This document shows positions 10,100 through 20,135 of a stretch of DNA of 64,000 bases, one piece after another. The stretch comes from Branchipolynoe longqiensis (Eukaryota > Annelida > Polychaeta > Phyllodocida > Polynoidae). Position 1 is the stretch's first letter. The number at the start of each line of letters is the position of its first letter. The translations under genes were made by a program, and so were the position numbers. The DNA is taken from positions 56,014,749 to 56,078,748 of the forward strand of contig CM059193.1 in the NCBI GenBank assembly GCA_030323885.1, in the 5' to 3' direction. The notes under the pieces were generated by a model. It searched no databases. It saw only the letters and a list, made by a program, of their open reading frames with translations, and was not told the DNA's origin.

Positions 10100-10411
10100 G
10101 TGCCCGTCACACTATGCCGGATTGAGCAACGGACAGAATTGTCTAGTCCGGTGGTGATAAGTATCAAGATGTATTAAAATGTGTTAAAGTGTTGCGACAT
10201 CGGATCAAAGGCCGCTGGACGAACGGACATGAAACAGACATGAACGGATAGCCAACGGACGAAACAAACTCAAACCGGACAAGAACCGTAGACGTCAATC
10301 CGGCGGCATCTGTTCCTAGTTTTGTGCATGTTCAAAACTTGTACAGACACAAACCGGACTTTGTTTGGTTTCTTTCCGTTTCCCCCAATCCAGTGATGTG
10401 TGACAGGGCAT
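10100..10411. mobile_element. TIR element (TGCCCGTCACAC ... GTGTGACAGGGCA)
   Basis: The outer TGCCCGTCACACTATGCCGG is inverted relative to the right end CCAGTGATGTGTGACAGGGC. Internal CGGAC / GTCCG words recur (ACGAACGGACATG, ACGGATAGCCAACGGACG). It is about 310 bp and non-coding. TAAA occurs on both sides, so a short TSD is possible. Confidence 0.65.
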
Positions 10412-10419
10412 TAAACCCA

Positions 10420-10889
10420 GGTAAATATGTTTATTCTGCTGTACAAGTCTTCTGTCAGTGCTGAAACACTGGTCTTTCAGCCATCTTTCCATTCAGGGTT
10501 ATTTACACAAACGGTATATATACTCTATATATAGAGTAAGGTATACAATAACTATTGAATACACAATTTGCATCATACAACACAATCAAATTTGGTAACC
10601 CAAAAATTCCATAGCAATATGGTAACAGCAGTGTCATATAACTAGATCAATATTAGTCAGATCAATATGAGTTTATACATGGTATTTAGAATGTAAGCAG
10701 AAATGATCTTTTGTATTCAGAGGTAAATTACAACCCAACGTAAAAAAGTTGAAGAAAATGGGTCTCATTGTTTATGGTCTTAGTTTGGCAGCCCTACCAT
10801 ATGTTGATTAAAATAGCTACAATCTCCAGTCTTAAAATGACATAATATCAAGGCTATACTATATCACGGCTTGTGAAGAAAATATTTTG
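10420..10889. other. No gene seen
   Basis: AT-rich unique-looking sequence. A small palindrome TATACTCTATATATAGAGTA lies near 10517-10537. There is no coding pattern. Confidence 0.55.
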
Positions 10890-11221
10890 GTTTGTTTGTT
10901 GTTGTTTTACTTCCTAGCAACATCTAAGGGCATATCAGGATGGGTACCAACTTGTGACAGTGCGCACTCATGGCGACTTTATAGGGCCGTCCCACTGGGA
11001 AACGAGGCTGCTGGCACCATGACCTGGTATCCCACTCAGTCACACTATCCTGACACTGAGCACACCAGTCCTTGCCATGTCCTAATAATGCCGAGTGTCT
11101 GGCTAGGAAGCGACAAGTATCAATTTTTAAGTCATTGGTTTGCCTCGACCAGGGTTCGAACCCACGACCTACCAGCACGGGAGACGGACGCTCTAACTCA
11201 TTCGGCCATCCCATCTGGTCC
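10890..11221 (-). mobile_element. SINE-A copy, reverse, full length
   Basis: Tail TTTGTTTGTTGTTGTTTTAC, conserved body, and tRNA-like head on the minus strand (B-box GGTTCGAACCC's complement near 11155, A-box near 11200). Confidence 0.92.
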
Positions 11222-11321
11222 TTATATATTTTGGTTTTCAGATTAAGAATATATGTGCTCATTTCATTGACCCACATTTTCTCCACGTGTTGTTTACTCC
11301 TACTCACTTCACTGTAACTAA

Positions 11322-11462
11322 GACGGGGTGAATCTAGCCTGTCTGTGGGAGTAACTATGGTTATAGATAATAATAAATAATGTATATAAATAATATATAT
11401 AAATAATAATAAATAATGATTTTAAAAAATTAGCTCAGGCAATGTTAAGCTGAGATTTATGT
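11322..11462 (+). repeat. Direct-repeat unit K, copy 1
   Basis: CTGTCTGTGGGAGTAACTAT ... AAAAAATTAGCTCAGGCAAT, then GTTAAGCTGAG. The same order of words occurs at 12210-12335 and 12645-12775. ATA-rich DNA at 11363-11420 expands this copy. Confidence 0.65.
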
Positions 11463-11733
11463 ATGTAAGTATGTATGTATGTATGTATGTATGTATGTAT
11501 GTATGTATGTATGTATGTGTGTGTGTATGTATGTGTGTGTATGTATGTATGTATGTATGTGTGTATATGTATGTATGTATGTAAGTATGTATGTATGTAT
11601 GTATGTATGTATGTATGTATGTATGTATGTATGTATGTATGTATGTATGTATGTATGTATGTATGTATGTATGTATGTATGTATGTAGGTAGGTATGTAT
11701 GTATGTACATATGTATGTGTGTATACATGTATC
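11457..11733. repeat. GTAT tetranucleotide microsatellite
   Basis: (TATG)n with a few TGTG interruptions, over 250 bases. It continues briefly after 12187 (TGTATGTACGAGTATG), so the TIR element at 11734-12186 probably inserted into it. Tyr/Val/Met/Cys open frames are artefacts. Confidence 0.95.
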
Positions 11734-12186
11734 TGGGTCGTTCTCAGAAGTTGTGTACCAATACTGTGACATCAGTACCACAAAATCAAAACGCTGTCAA
11801 AGTCCTATATACAAGCTTCCTCAATGTGTTTGTCCTTTTGCATCTGAATAATTGAAAATAAACATATTCTGACATTTCTAAGTCAAATGATGATCACACC
11901 CAATAAATAGCAGTATAGCATGGAAACCAATCTGAGTCGAAAATCAAATATTTTCCACACAAAGCTTGACATTTATATATTTTAAGGACATTTCGCATGG
12001 CACTTGCTCTATAAAAAGTAGTAATAATAATTTGAAACCTCATTGCTATGGTTTTGTGTTATTTGTGATGATTAAAGAGAAACTCAGAAAAATATTAACA
12101 ACGTAACAGTCAAAGTGGAATCAACAATTTTACACTCATTTCAAGTAGAGTACCTCAAGTGGTACACAGTTTCTGAGAACGACCCA
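11734..12186. mobile_element. TIR element inserted in the GTAT microsatellite
   Basis: TGGGTCGTTCTCAGAAGTTG (left) and its near-exact inverse ending TTTCTGAGAACGACCCA (right) form TIRs of about 27 bp with two mismatches. TGTAT stands on both sides, but the flanks are repetitive, so the TSD length cannot be fixed. 453 bp, no coding frame. Confidence 0.8.
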
Positions 12187-12209
12187 TGTATGTACGAGTA
12201 TGTGTTTTC

Positions 12210-12335
12210 GCAGTGTCTGTGGGAGTTATGATTTTTAAACAAAACAAAAAAAATTGTTCAGGCAATTTTAGGCTGAAGTTTATCTGTCTTATGCATTCGC
12301 TGTGTTTTCAACTGAACTACATCATGAGCGGGAGG
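12210..12335 (+). repeat. Direct-repeat unit K, copy 2
   Basis: TGTCTGTGGGAGTTATGATT, ATTGTTCAGGCAATTTTAGG and TGTGTTTTCAACTGAACTAC match the unit at 12645-12775 in order. The K copies lie on either side of a SINE-A. Confidence 0.65.
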
Positions 12336-12621
12336 TCGGAAGTTCGCTTCCCGGACGAGTCAAAACAATGACTTATAAAATTGATACTTGTCGCTTCCTA
12401 GCCTGGCACTCAGCATTAACAGGATAGGGCAAGGACTGTTAGCTCAGTGTCAGGATAATTTGACTGAATGGGATATTGGGTCATGGTGCTGGTGCAGTGG
12501 TGGCCTGATTTCCCAGTGGGGCAGCACTATAAAGTCACCATCAGTGCATACTGTCACAAGTCGGTACACATCCTGATATGACCTTAGATGTTGCCAGGAC
12601 GTAAAACTCCAACAACTAACC
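12322..12621 (+). mobile_element. SINE-A copy, head partly lost
   Basis: A B-box-like GAAGTTCGCTTCCCGG is followed by the SINE-A body and the CTCCAACAACTAACC-type tail. The A-box half is missing. Confidence 0.85.
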
Positions 12622-12644
12622 AAATCATCTACCCGGTGATAAGA

Positions 12645-12775
12645 GATTTTTGTGGGAGTAAGTAATATATAAAAATAATAATGATTTAGAAAAAATATAT
12701 AGTTCAGGCGATTTTAAACTGAGGTTATGTGTGTGTCCATGTCTGTGTTTTCAACTTGACCACATCGTGAGCGTA
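12645..12775 (+). repeat. Direct-repeat unit K, copy 3
   Basis: TTTGTGGGAGTAAGTAATAT, TAGTTCAGGCGATTTTAAAC, and TGTGTTTTCAACTTGACCAC. Confidence 0.65.
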
Positions 12776-13251
12776 TTTACGTGGAAGGGGAGGGAGGGGG
12801 GGGGGGGGGCGGGAGGCTACAGGCGGGTATATCGGGGTCACACTAAAAGTGAAGCGTGTATGAGACGAATCGAGGTCACACAGACGCAGCGTCAGGGGGG
12901 TCGCGTGTGTTGGGGGGGGGGGGGGGAAGAGGGTCTACCGCTGCTACAGACTGGTGCTGCCAGTAACCAGTGCGGCGACCAGTTGACGAACTAATGCCCG
13001 CCGGACACTTCAAGTGAAACTGACGCGAACCTCGACAAATGTTTGTTTGTGGTGTTGTTGTTTTGCGCCCGAGCAACATCTAACCAATCAAACAGGCACA
13101 AATCTTGGTGCATTAACCCGAATTGAGTATCCCAATTCCCACAGAATAGGTTATTTCTGGGAGGGAACCTGATTTTTATATTTTAATGTATAAGATGGAA
13201 GAAAATAGACAAATAGCAGGCTGTTAGCGAAACATTTCATCAATAGCTTAG
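12776..13251. other. No gene; G runs and a SINE-A tail remnant
   Basis: G runs at 12797-12809 and 12912-12926. A short reverse SINE-A tail (TTGTTTGTGGTGTTGTTGTT then CGAGCAACATC) lies at 13040-13083. Otherwise unique-looking. Confidence 0.6.
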
Positions 13252-13438
13252 GATTGTTTGTTTGTTGCTTAACGTCCTAGCAAGGTCTTATCAGAATGGG
13301 TACCGATTTGTGACAGTGCGCGCACATGGCAGCTTTTATAGTACTGCCCCACTGGGAGACCAGGCCGCCGACACCATGACTAGATATCCCACACAAGTCA
13401 CATTATCCCGATCCTGAGCTAATCAGTCCTTGTCCTAT
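13252..13438 (-). mobile_element. SINE-A 3' part, reverse, interrupted
   Basis: Tail and body run to AGTCCTTGTCCTAT, then break. The head-side part continues at 13765-13900 (CCTAATAATGCTGAG through TCTCATCTGGTC). Confidence 0.85.
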
Positions 13439-13764
13439 AGAGGGAGTGCACATGACGTCATTGCTTAGCAATCAGCGGTCAGCGGTATGCCATCTTGGAT
13501 TACGAGCACCCTCCCTAGCCATGTTGTGAATGCATGCAGATGCAGTAAAACAGAGTTTTCTTGTGTTATGGGAGGTTCTGGGAAGTTTACATCCAGTGGG
13601 TTTACTTACAGCCCTTTAGCAACAACTTCTGAGGGCAAACTGCTCAAAACAGTGACAAATAAACCAACAAATCAGTAAATAAGCACAGTGTAGGCAGTTG
13701 CAAGCCTTCTGTATGTCATCCAATATGGCCACCGAAAGTCGTCGTGACGTCAGTACACCCCCTC
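13439..13764. mobile_element. MITE-M copy 1 (AGAGGGAGTGCACATGACGTCA), inside SINE-A
   Basis: Left AGAGGGAGTGCACATGACGT and right GTGACGTCAGTACACCCCCTC are imperfect inverted repeats. The surrounding SINE-A reads through if the insert and one TAT are removed (TAT at 13436-13438 and 13765-13767), giving a 2- to 3-bp TSD. A related, truncated, opposite copy lies at 51239-51420 (shared GCTTGCAACTG, TGTCACTGTTTTGAGCAGTT). Confidence 0.82.
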
Positions 13765-13900
13765 TATCCTAATAATGCTGAGTGCCTTGTTAAGTAGCGA
13801 CAAGTATACATTCTTACATCATTGGTTTGACTCGACCAGGGTTCGAATCCCACGATCTACCAAAACTGCAGACAAACTCATTCTGCCATCTCATCTGGTC
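13765..13900 (-). mobile_element. SINE-A 5' part, reverse (continuation)
   Basis: Contains the minus-strand B-box region (GACCAGGGTTCGAATCCCAC on the plus strand). The tRNA-like head has an internal deletion after the B-box. Confidence 0.82.
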
Positions 13901-14084
13901 CTCACATTAACTCGTTCACTCACGACCTCATTATCACTCACTCACTTCCTCGTTCACTCACTCACTCACCGACCCACTCACTCACTCACTCACAGTGAAA
14001 TACCCACTCAATCACAAATTTACTCATGCACACATTGCAACTAACTGCCACTCACTGACTCGCTCGCTTACTCATGTAGTAGTC
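13901..14084. repeat. CACT/ACTC simple repeats
   Basis: Imperfect CTCACTCACTCAC runs from about 13905 to 14075. Confidence 0.8.
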
Positions 14085-14111
14085 TGCACTGACCTCAGGC
14101 AAGGAGCCACA
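14085..14111 (+). mobile_element. SINE-F-associated flank, split by a MITE
   Basis: TCTGCACTGACCTCAGGCAA then GGAGCCACA matches the sequence upstream of SINE-F heads elsewhere (for example 53445-53475). It resumes at 14492 after the MITE. Confidence 0.75.
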
Positions 14112-14491
14112 TAGATAAAAGATTCACCCGGTACGGTCGAAAAATCGGGCGAATGAAATGAGTCTTTATGAGAGCCTAATTTCACAATCTAAGAAGCAAC
14201 ATTTATTCTTTGTATATGTCTTCATATTTACCCGCTACTTTTGAGTTGGAAAATATAATCAAACATATAATTTAATGCAATTTAAAAGTCAAATCGACGG
14301 TGTTCTCTGGCCGACATCTTGTCTTTTTGCATTCTCTCGCATTTCACCAACTCTGTTCTGATATAAGTAACCATTTGACACGGGTGCCAGGCATTCTACT
14401 TCTTGTTCCATACTAAAGCTATTTTTGCCCGTATTTAGACTACATTGTCGTTCGCCCCTGTACTGGAAGTACGGGGTGAATATTTTATCTC
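14112..14491. mobile_element. MITE with 9-bp TSD, copy 3
   Basis: Ends TAGATAAAAGATTCACCCGG and GGGGTGAATATTTTATCTC (last base changed). GGAGCCACA flanks it at 14103-14111 and 14492-14500. The inner part matches copy 1 in orientation (AATTTCACAATCTAAGAAGC), with a deletion near 14140. Confidence 0.92.
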
Positions 14492-14605
14492 GGAGCCACA
14501 TAGACAGGTAGGCGTGGATAGAGTGATGACATCAGGGAGCCTAGGTGGTGTATGCACCCGGAATGCAAGAGGTGTGGGTTTGAATCCTGCTCACCCACAT
14601 GACAT
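14492..14605 (+). mobile_element. SINE-F copy (continuation)
   Basis: After the duplicated GGAGCCACA it reads TAGACAGGTAGGCGTGGATA, then GGGAGCCTAGGTGGTG (A-box side) and GTGGGTTTGAATCCTG (B-box). Confidence 0.82.
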
Positions 14606-14615
14606 TTACCTACCT

Positions 14616-14962
14616 GACCAGACGGGATGGCCGAATGAGTTAAGACTTAGAGTGTCCGTCTCTCGTGCTGGTAGATCATGGGGTCATGGGTTCGAACCCA
14701 GGTCGAGTCAAACCAATGACTTAAAAATTTATACTTGTCGCTTCCTAGCCAGGCGGTCGGCATTATTAGGACAGGTCAAGGACTGGTGTGCTCAGTGTCA
14801 GGATAATGTGACTGAGTGGGATACCAGGTCATGGTGCTGGCGGCCTGCTTTCCCAGTGGGACAGCACTATAAATTCGCCATGAGTGCGCACTGTCACAAG
14901 TCGGTACCCGTCCTGATAGGACCTTAGATGTTGCTATGATGTAAAACAACAAGAAACAAACC
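14616..14962 (+). mobile_element. SINE-A copy, full length
   Basis: Head GACCAGACGGGATGGCCGAA, B-box GGGTTCGAACCC near 14689, full body, and AAAACAACAAGAAACAAACC tail. Confidence 0.92.
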
Positions 14963-15046
14963 TACCTACCTACCAACCTACTCACCCACTCATTCACCAA
15001 CTAACTCATTCACTCACCTACCTTTTCACTACTACACTAACTCGCC

Positions 15047-15078
<32 letters not shown>

Positions 15079-15340
15079 CATTCACTTACTTATTCACTTA
15101 CTTATTCTCCCATGCACGACTTCCGCGCCCGCACTCTCACCCACTCACTCTCCAAGTCCAACCCACTCACTCTCCAACCCGCCCATCTCATTCTCCAAAC
15201 CATCCACTCACTCTCAAACCCACTCACTCACTCACTCACCCACTCACTCTCAAACCCACCGACCCACCCACTCTCAAACCCACTCACTCACCCACCCCAC
15301 ACTCACCTACCCACTCTCACACCCTCACCCTTTCACAATA
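14963..15340. repeat. CTCA/TTAC/CCCA-rich simple repeats
   Basis: CCTACCTACC, CTTACTTACTTAC and CACTCTCAAACCCACTCACT blocks in succession. No coding content. Confidence 0.85.
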
Positions 15341-15676
15341 GGAGTGATCCGTAGCTCAGGGAGTAGAGTGTCTACCTGTGACGGTGTGGGTCATCTGATC
15401 GATCCTGCTCAGTGGACCTATTTGTAATTTGGGCGATTTTCCATTCCAACCAGTGGTCCACAACTGGTTCATCAAAGGCTGTGGTATGTGCTGTCCTGTC
15501 TGTGGGAAAGTGCATATAAAAGATCCCTGGCTGCTTATCGGAAAGAATAGCCTATGTGGACGGGAGCGGGTTTCCTCCAAAGAAATGTCAGAATGACCAT
15601 GTGTTTGACGTACAATAGCCAGTGATAATAAAAATCAATGCGCTCTAGAGGCATTGGTAAATAAAACAAGCTTTAC
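15341..15676 (+). mobile_element. SINE-B copy, full length
   Basis: Head GATCCGTAGCTCAGGGAGTA (A-box) and GATCGATCCTG region, body CCAGTGGTCCACAACTGGTT, AAAGTGCATATAAAAGATCC, GGGTTTCCTCCAAAGAAATG, end AAATAAAACAAGCTTTAC. Confidence 0.9.
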
Positions 15677-15683
15677 ATTAGAG

Positions 15684-15876
15684 TGTTTGTTTGTTGTTGT
15701 TTTACATCCTAGCAACATCTAAGATCATATCAGGACGGGTCGGCTACCGACTTGTGACAGTACGCACTCATAGCGATTTTATAGTGCTGCCCCACTGGGA
15801 AATCAGGCCGCCGGCACCATGACCCCGATAACCCACTCAGTCACATTATCCTGACACCAAGCTAACCAGTCTTTAC
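15684..15876 (-). mobile_element. SINE-A, reverse, 5'-truncated
   Basis: Tail and 3' half with a small GGCTA insertion in ACGGGTCGGCTACCGAC. Ends at CTAACCAGTCTTTAC; no head. Confidence 0.87.
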
Positions 15877-16196
15877 TTTAGAAGTAGAGATGGGGACCTT
15901 AGGGGCTCGCTTCACTAACACTTCACACATAACTTCCACACGGCGGCGTGTTGGTAGGACGTGCTCAGCTGGCTGGCAGCCAACTAACCTTTCCCGTTAT
16001 ATAACACTCTACACCAAAATAACGCTCACTCGGACCGAACCAGAAACCAGCGCCCGGTTAGTCGGGCCAGGTCAGAAGTGGGTCACACGAGCAGTCTCAC
16101 AGGTGTGTTGGTGTGTGTGTGGGGGGGGGGGGGGGGGGGGGGGGGGGGGAAGTAAACTGTGTTTGTTGGTATGTGTGAGGCGTGTGGTGTGTGTGT
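15877..16196. other. No gene; 29-base G run
   Basis: Unique-looking sequence followed by GT repeats and a G run at 16121-16149. Confidence 0.6.
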
Positions 16197-16538
16197 GTCT
16201 GTTTGATGATTTACGTCCTAGCAAACATCTAAGGACAATAGGACAGGCACCACTTGTGACAGTCCACATCAAGGCGCTTTATAGTGCTGCCCCACTGGGA
16301 GACCAGGCCACCAGCACCATGACCTGATATCCCACTCAGTCACATTGTCCTGACACTGACTCTGACTGAGCCAACCAGTCCTTGCCCTATCCTAATAATG
16401 CCGAGTGCCTGGCTAGGAAGCGACAAGTATCAATTTTTAAGTCATTGGTTTGACTCGACCAGGGTTCGAACCCACGATCCCATGGTCTACCAACACGAGA
16501 GACGGGCACTCTAACTCATTCGGCCATCCCGTCTGGTC
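16197..16538 (-). mobile_element. SINE-A copy, reverse, full length
   Basis: Tail degraded (GATGATTTACGTCCTAGCAA), body intact, head with B-box near 16460 and CGGCCATCCCGTCTGGTC at the right. Confidence 0.9.
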
Positions 16539-16655
16539 GAGGGGCGTGTGTGTGTGTGTGTGTGGGGGGGGGGGGGGATAAGGCACGGGGGGGGGGGAAG
16601 ACACACAGAGGAAGGCTGTGGAGCTAACATCATTTTCGTGGGAGGGTCTGGGGGG
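16539..16655. repeat. GT and G-run low-complexity
   Basis: (GT)n then G runs near 16564-16576, 16588-16597 and 16651-16661. Confidence 0.8.
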
Positions 16656-16742
16656 GGGGGGGTATGAAAATGGGAACTATTGCTCCCCGAGCAGGATTCG
16701 AACCAGATATCTTGCATTCCGGGATAGTCTGCTAACCATAAC
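16656..16742 (-). mobile_element. SINE-F, reverse, interrupted by MITE-D
   Basis: ATGAAAATGGGAACTATTGC through GTCTGCTAACCATAAC is SINE-F on the minus strand. It continues at 17081-17120 (CACGCCCACCTGTCTATGTG, GCTCCTTGCCTGAG) beyond the insert. Confidence 0.8.
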
Positions 16743-17072
16743 AGAGGGATGAAAGTGGTCTCCAGGGAAAAAAAAGCAAAAATGCTGATATTCTCTCATA
16801 GGTTTAGCATTGTCAGGGAATCGGGGAAAATTCCCGGAAGTCGGGTTTCATATATATAGGTATACGCTGATAGTGCTGCGGCATTTGAAGCATTTATTAG
16901 CAGTATTCGCTGATGGTGCTGCGGCTTGGCCCCACATATTAGTATATGCTGACGGTGCTGCAGCGTAAAACAATGTATTGGTAGTGCATATATGTTGATC
17001 ATGCTGCAGGATGTCAGTAGGTACAGGGAAAATCCCGGAAATCCGCGAAATCGCGGAGATCTTTCACCCCTG
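16743..17072. mobile_element. MITE-D copy in SINE-F
   Basis: Starts AGAGGGATGAAAGTGGTCTC, ends GCGGAGATCTTTCACCCCTG, matching the inverted ends of MITE-D. ACCATAAC / ACCACAAT flank it, an imperfect possible TSD. The interior holds imperfect ~60-bp repeats around TATACGCTGATAGTGCTGCG. Confidence 0.78.
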
Positions 17073-17127
17073 ACCACAATGACCATATCCACGCCCACCT
17101 GTCTATGTGGCTCCTTGCCTGAGTTAG

Positions 17128-17168
17128 TTGGCTGGTTGTTGGAGTTTTACGTCCTGGTAACATCTAAA
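17128..17168 (-). mobile_element. SINE-A tail, reverse, cut by the assembly gap
   Basis: TTGGCTGGTTGTTGGAGTTT then TACGTCCTGGTAACATCTAA, after which the Ns begin. A short isolated SINE-A tail piece (GATATGACCTTAGATG) lies just after the gap at 17707-17730. Confidence 0.8.
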
Positions 17169-17668
17169 NNNNNNNNNNNNNNNNNNNNNNNNNNNNNNNN
17201 NNNNNNNNNNNNNNNNNNNNNNNNNNNNNNNNNNNNNNNNNNNNNNNNNNNNNNNNNNNNNNNNNNNNNNNNNNNNNNNNNNNNNNNNNNNNNNNNNNNN
17301 NNNNNNNNNNNNNNNNNNNNNNNNNNNNNNNNNNNNNNNNNNNNNNNNNNNNNNNNNNNNNNNNNNNNNNNNNNNNNNNNNNNNNNNNNNNNNNNNNNNN
17401 NNNNNNNNNNNNNNNNNNNNNNNNNNNNNNNNNNNNNNNNNNNNNNNNNNNNNNNNNNNNNNNNNNNNNNNNNNNNNNNNNNNNNNNNNNNNNNNNNNNN
17501 NNNNNNNNNNNNNNNNNNNNNNNNNNNNNNNNNNNNNNNNNNNNNNNNNNNNNNNNNNNNNNNNNNNNNNNNNNNNNNNNNNNNNNNNNNNNNNNNNNNN
17601 NNNNNNNNNNNNNNNNNNNNNNNNNNNNNNNNNNNNNNNNNNNNNNNNNNNNNNNNNNNNNNNNNNNN
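17169..17668. other. Assembly gap of exactly 500 N
   Basis: All bases are N. The round length suggests a placeholder gap of unknown true size. The 'ORFs' crossing it are meaningless. Confidence 0.99.
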
Positions 17669-18309
17669 CCCACCTACCCCCCCTACCCACCTACTAGCCT
17701 TCCCCTGATATGACCTTAGATGTTTCTAGGACTTCCCCTACACCTCTACCCCTACCCCATAGCCCTACCCCTCTCCATGGTGGTATTACATTAAGCTAGA
17801 ATTCTTTAGTATGCGAACCGGTTGGGTCCTTTCACCCACACCCACACAGGTTTCTCTAACACTGTTGTCTATGGGCATTCGCATTCGCATGCCGCACCGA
17901 TCGCTACATGGCCCGAGTCAGTATTCGCATGCCACATGCCACATGCCACATACCACGTGTAAGGAATCACCCCCATTACTTAGATGCTTTTCGATTTTTT
18001 GCCGCATTCGCATTCGCATGCCGCATACCGCGTGTAAGGAATCCTAGTTTTAGAGCTTACTGCCTTTAACCCCTACACACCTACCCCCTACTTCCATCCC
18101 ATCTATCCACCTACTCCCTACCCATCTACCCCCTACTCCCTACCTCCTCCCCCTACACCCTACTCCCCCTCCCCTACACCCAACCCCTCTCCCTCTCTAT
18201 GGATGGTATTACATTGGAGCTTAGTCAGTGCCTCTATCCCCCCCACACCTACCCATTACCTCTCCCCCCTCCCCTATCCACCTCCCATCTCTCCCCCTCC
18301 TACCCTTGC

Positions 18310-18405
<96 letters not shown>

Positions 18406-18790
18406 CCCCCCTACCCTCTCCCTCTCCATGGTGGTATTACATTAGAGCTTACTGCCTTTAACCCCTAAACACCTAACCACTACCTCCATCCCATCTATCC
18501 ACCTCCTCCCTAACCACTAACCACCTACCCCCCTACCCCCCATACCCCCTCTACCCCCCTACCCTACTACCTATCCCCCCCCCCTTCCCCTTACACCCAA
18601 CCCCTCTCCTCTCTATGGATGATATTACATTGGAGCTTAGTAGTAGTGCTATATCCCCCACCAACTACCCACACCTCTCTCCCCCCCTACCCCCCCCCCC
18701 CCCCCCCCCCCCCTATCCACCTCCCATCCTTGCCCCCCACCCACCCACCCGTCCCTCTCCCTCTCCATGGGTGGTATTACATTAGAGCTT
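17669..18790. repeat. C-rich tandem array with GGTGGTATTACATT motif
   Basis: The motif CTCTCCATGGTGGTATTACA and relatives recurs near 17772, 18192, 18422, 18605 and 18763, separated by CCCTACC-rich DNA (roughly 160-420 bp apart). A GCATTCGCATTCGCATGCCG subrepeat lies at 17877-18030. Confidence 0.8.
18311..18402. repeat. 92-base C homopolymer
   Basis: Uninterrupted C from 18311 to 18402. True length is unreliable in any sequencing technology. Proline-rich frames over it are artefacts. A second C run lies near 18690-18712. Confidence 0.95.
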
Positions 18791-19048
18791 AGTGTGTCAG
18801 CTTGACGCCAGATGGTGCGACCCGCGTGGGACGTCCCAGGTCGTCATAACTGGGTCACGTCTAGCTGACCTTCGTATGACCTTGTAGCACGGCCAAGGTC
18901 AGGCAGGCGGTGACCCTCTGACCGTCTGCTTTTTGTGTGCCTTTAGTTGGTCCCTTTCATTGCATTTTTATCTTGTCTTTATTTTTTCCCATTTTCCTTT
19001 TCATAGCATTTTTATCTTTATTTCCCCCCATGTTCCTCTTTATAGGTC
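18791..19048. other. No gene seen
   Basis: Unique-looking GC-balanced sequence (GCGACCCGCGTGGGACGTCC ...) turning T-rich. GCATTTTTATCTT occurs twice (18962, 19008). Confidence 0.5.
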
Positions 19049-19400
19049 TGGCACCAAATGGGATGGCCGAATGAGTTGAGCGTCCGTCTCCCGTTTTGGT
19101 AGATCGTGGGATTCGAGGCCATGGGTTCAAACCCTGGTCGGGTCAAACCAATGACTCACAAATTGATACTTTTTCGCTTCCTAGACTGGCGCTCGGCATT
19201 GTTAGGATAGGGCAAGGACTGGTTATTGCTGTGTCAGGATAGTGTGACTCAGTGGGATATCGGGTCATGGTGCTGGTGGCCTGGTATCCCGGTGGGGTAG
19301 CACTAAAAATACACCATGAGTGTGCAATGTCACAAGTCGGTACCCATCCTGATATGACTTTAGATGTTGCCAGGATGTAAAACTCCAACAACCAACCAAC
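19049..19400 (+). mobile_element. SINE-A copy, full length
   Basis: Head AAATGGGATGGCCGAATGAG, B-box GGGTTCAAACCC, body, and the AAAACTCCAACAACCAACC tail variant. Confidence 0.9.
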
Positions 19401-19477
19401 TACCGTCTGGCCTGCAAATGATGACGGTATTCTGTGCCTGTGACTGTGAGTAAGGGGGGTCATTCAAAGTTTTCTCT

Positions 19478-19826
19478 GGACCAGACGGGATGGCCGAATG
19501 AGTTAGAGCGTCCGTCTCCCGTACTGGTAGATTGTGGGGTCGTGGGTTCGAACCCTGGCGAGTCAAACCAATGACTTAAAAATTGATACTTGTCGCTTTC
19601 TAGACAGGCGCTCGGCATTATTAGGACAGGGCAAGGAATAGTGTGCTCAGTGTCAGGATAATGTGACTGAGTGGGATATCAGGTCATGGTGCCGGTGGCC
19701 TCATTTCCCAGTGGGACAGCACTATAAAGTCGCCATGAGTGCGCACTGTCACAAGTCGGTACCCGTCCTGATATGACCTTAGATGTTGCTAGGACGTAAA
19801 ACAACAAACAAACAAACAAACAAAGT
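19478..19826 (+). mobile_element. SINE-A copy, full length
   Basis: Head GGACCAGACGGGATGGCCGA, B-box GGGTTCGAACCC, and the AAAACAACAAACAAACAAAC tail variant. It lies 80 bp after another SINE-A in the same orientation. Confidence 0.92.
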
Positions 19827-20135
19827 TTTCTATATTTCCATGGTCGTTAGAAGCGTGCTACTTTTGTGTACTCCCTCACAAAGGAGGACGCGTCAACATT
19901 TTATCACAGAACACGGCGGCGGTTTATGTTATAATATCAACATTTATTTTCCCATTTATGTTTTGTATCAGAGGGTTTTGATCTTCAGAGCTACCAACCA
20001 TATCGATTTCCGTGGAATTATTCCGATTTTTACGATCGGATCCACTATTCCTCGGGTCTCGATCATTGCGCAATTAAAAAAAAAAAAATTATGTAAATAT
20101 ATTTGGTTTAATTGAGAAGATACAACTACAATGCA
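19827..20135. other. No gene seen
   Basis: Unique-looking sequence; A run at 20076-20088. Confidence 0.5.

Noticed and set aside
11422..11855. Tyr/His/Ile/Thr or Cys/Met/Val/Tyr frames
   Set aside because: Translation of a GTAT microsatellite in several frames.
16992..17708. Frame of 238 codons
   Set aside because: Mostly N; crosses an assembly gap.
18199..18468. Proline-rich frames
   Set aside because: Translation of C homopolymer DNA.
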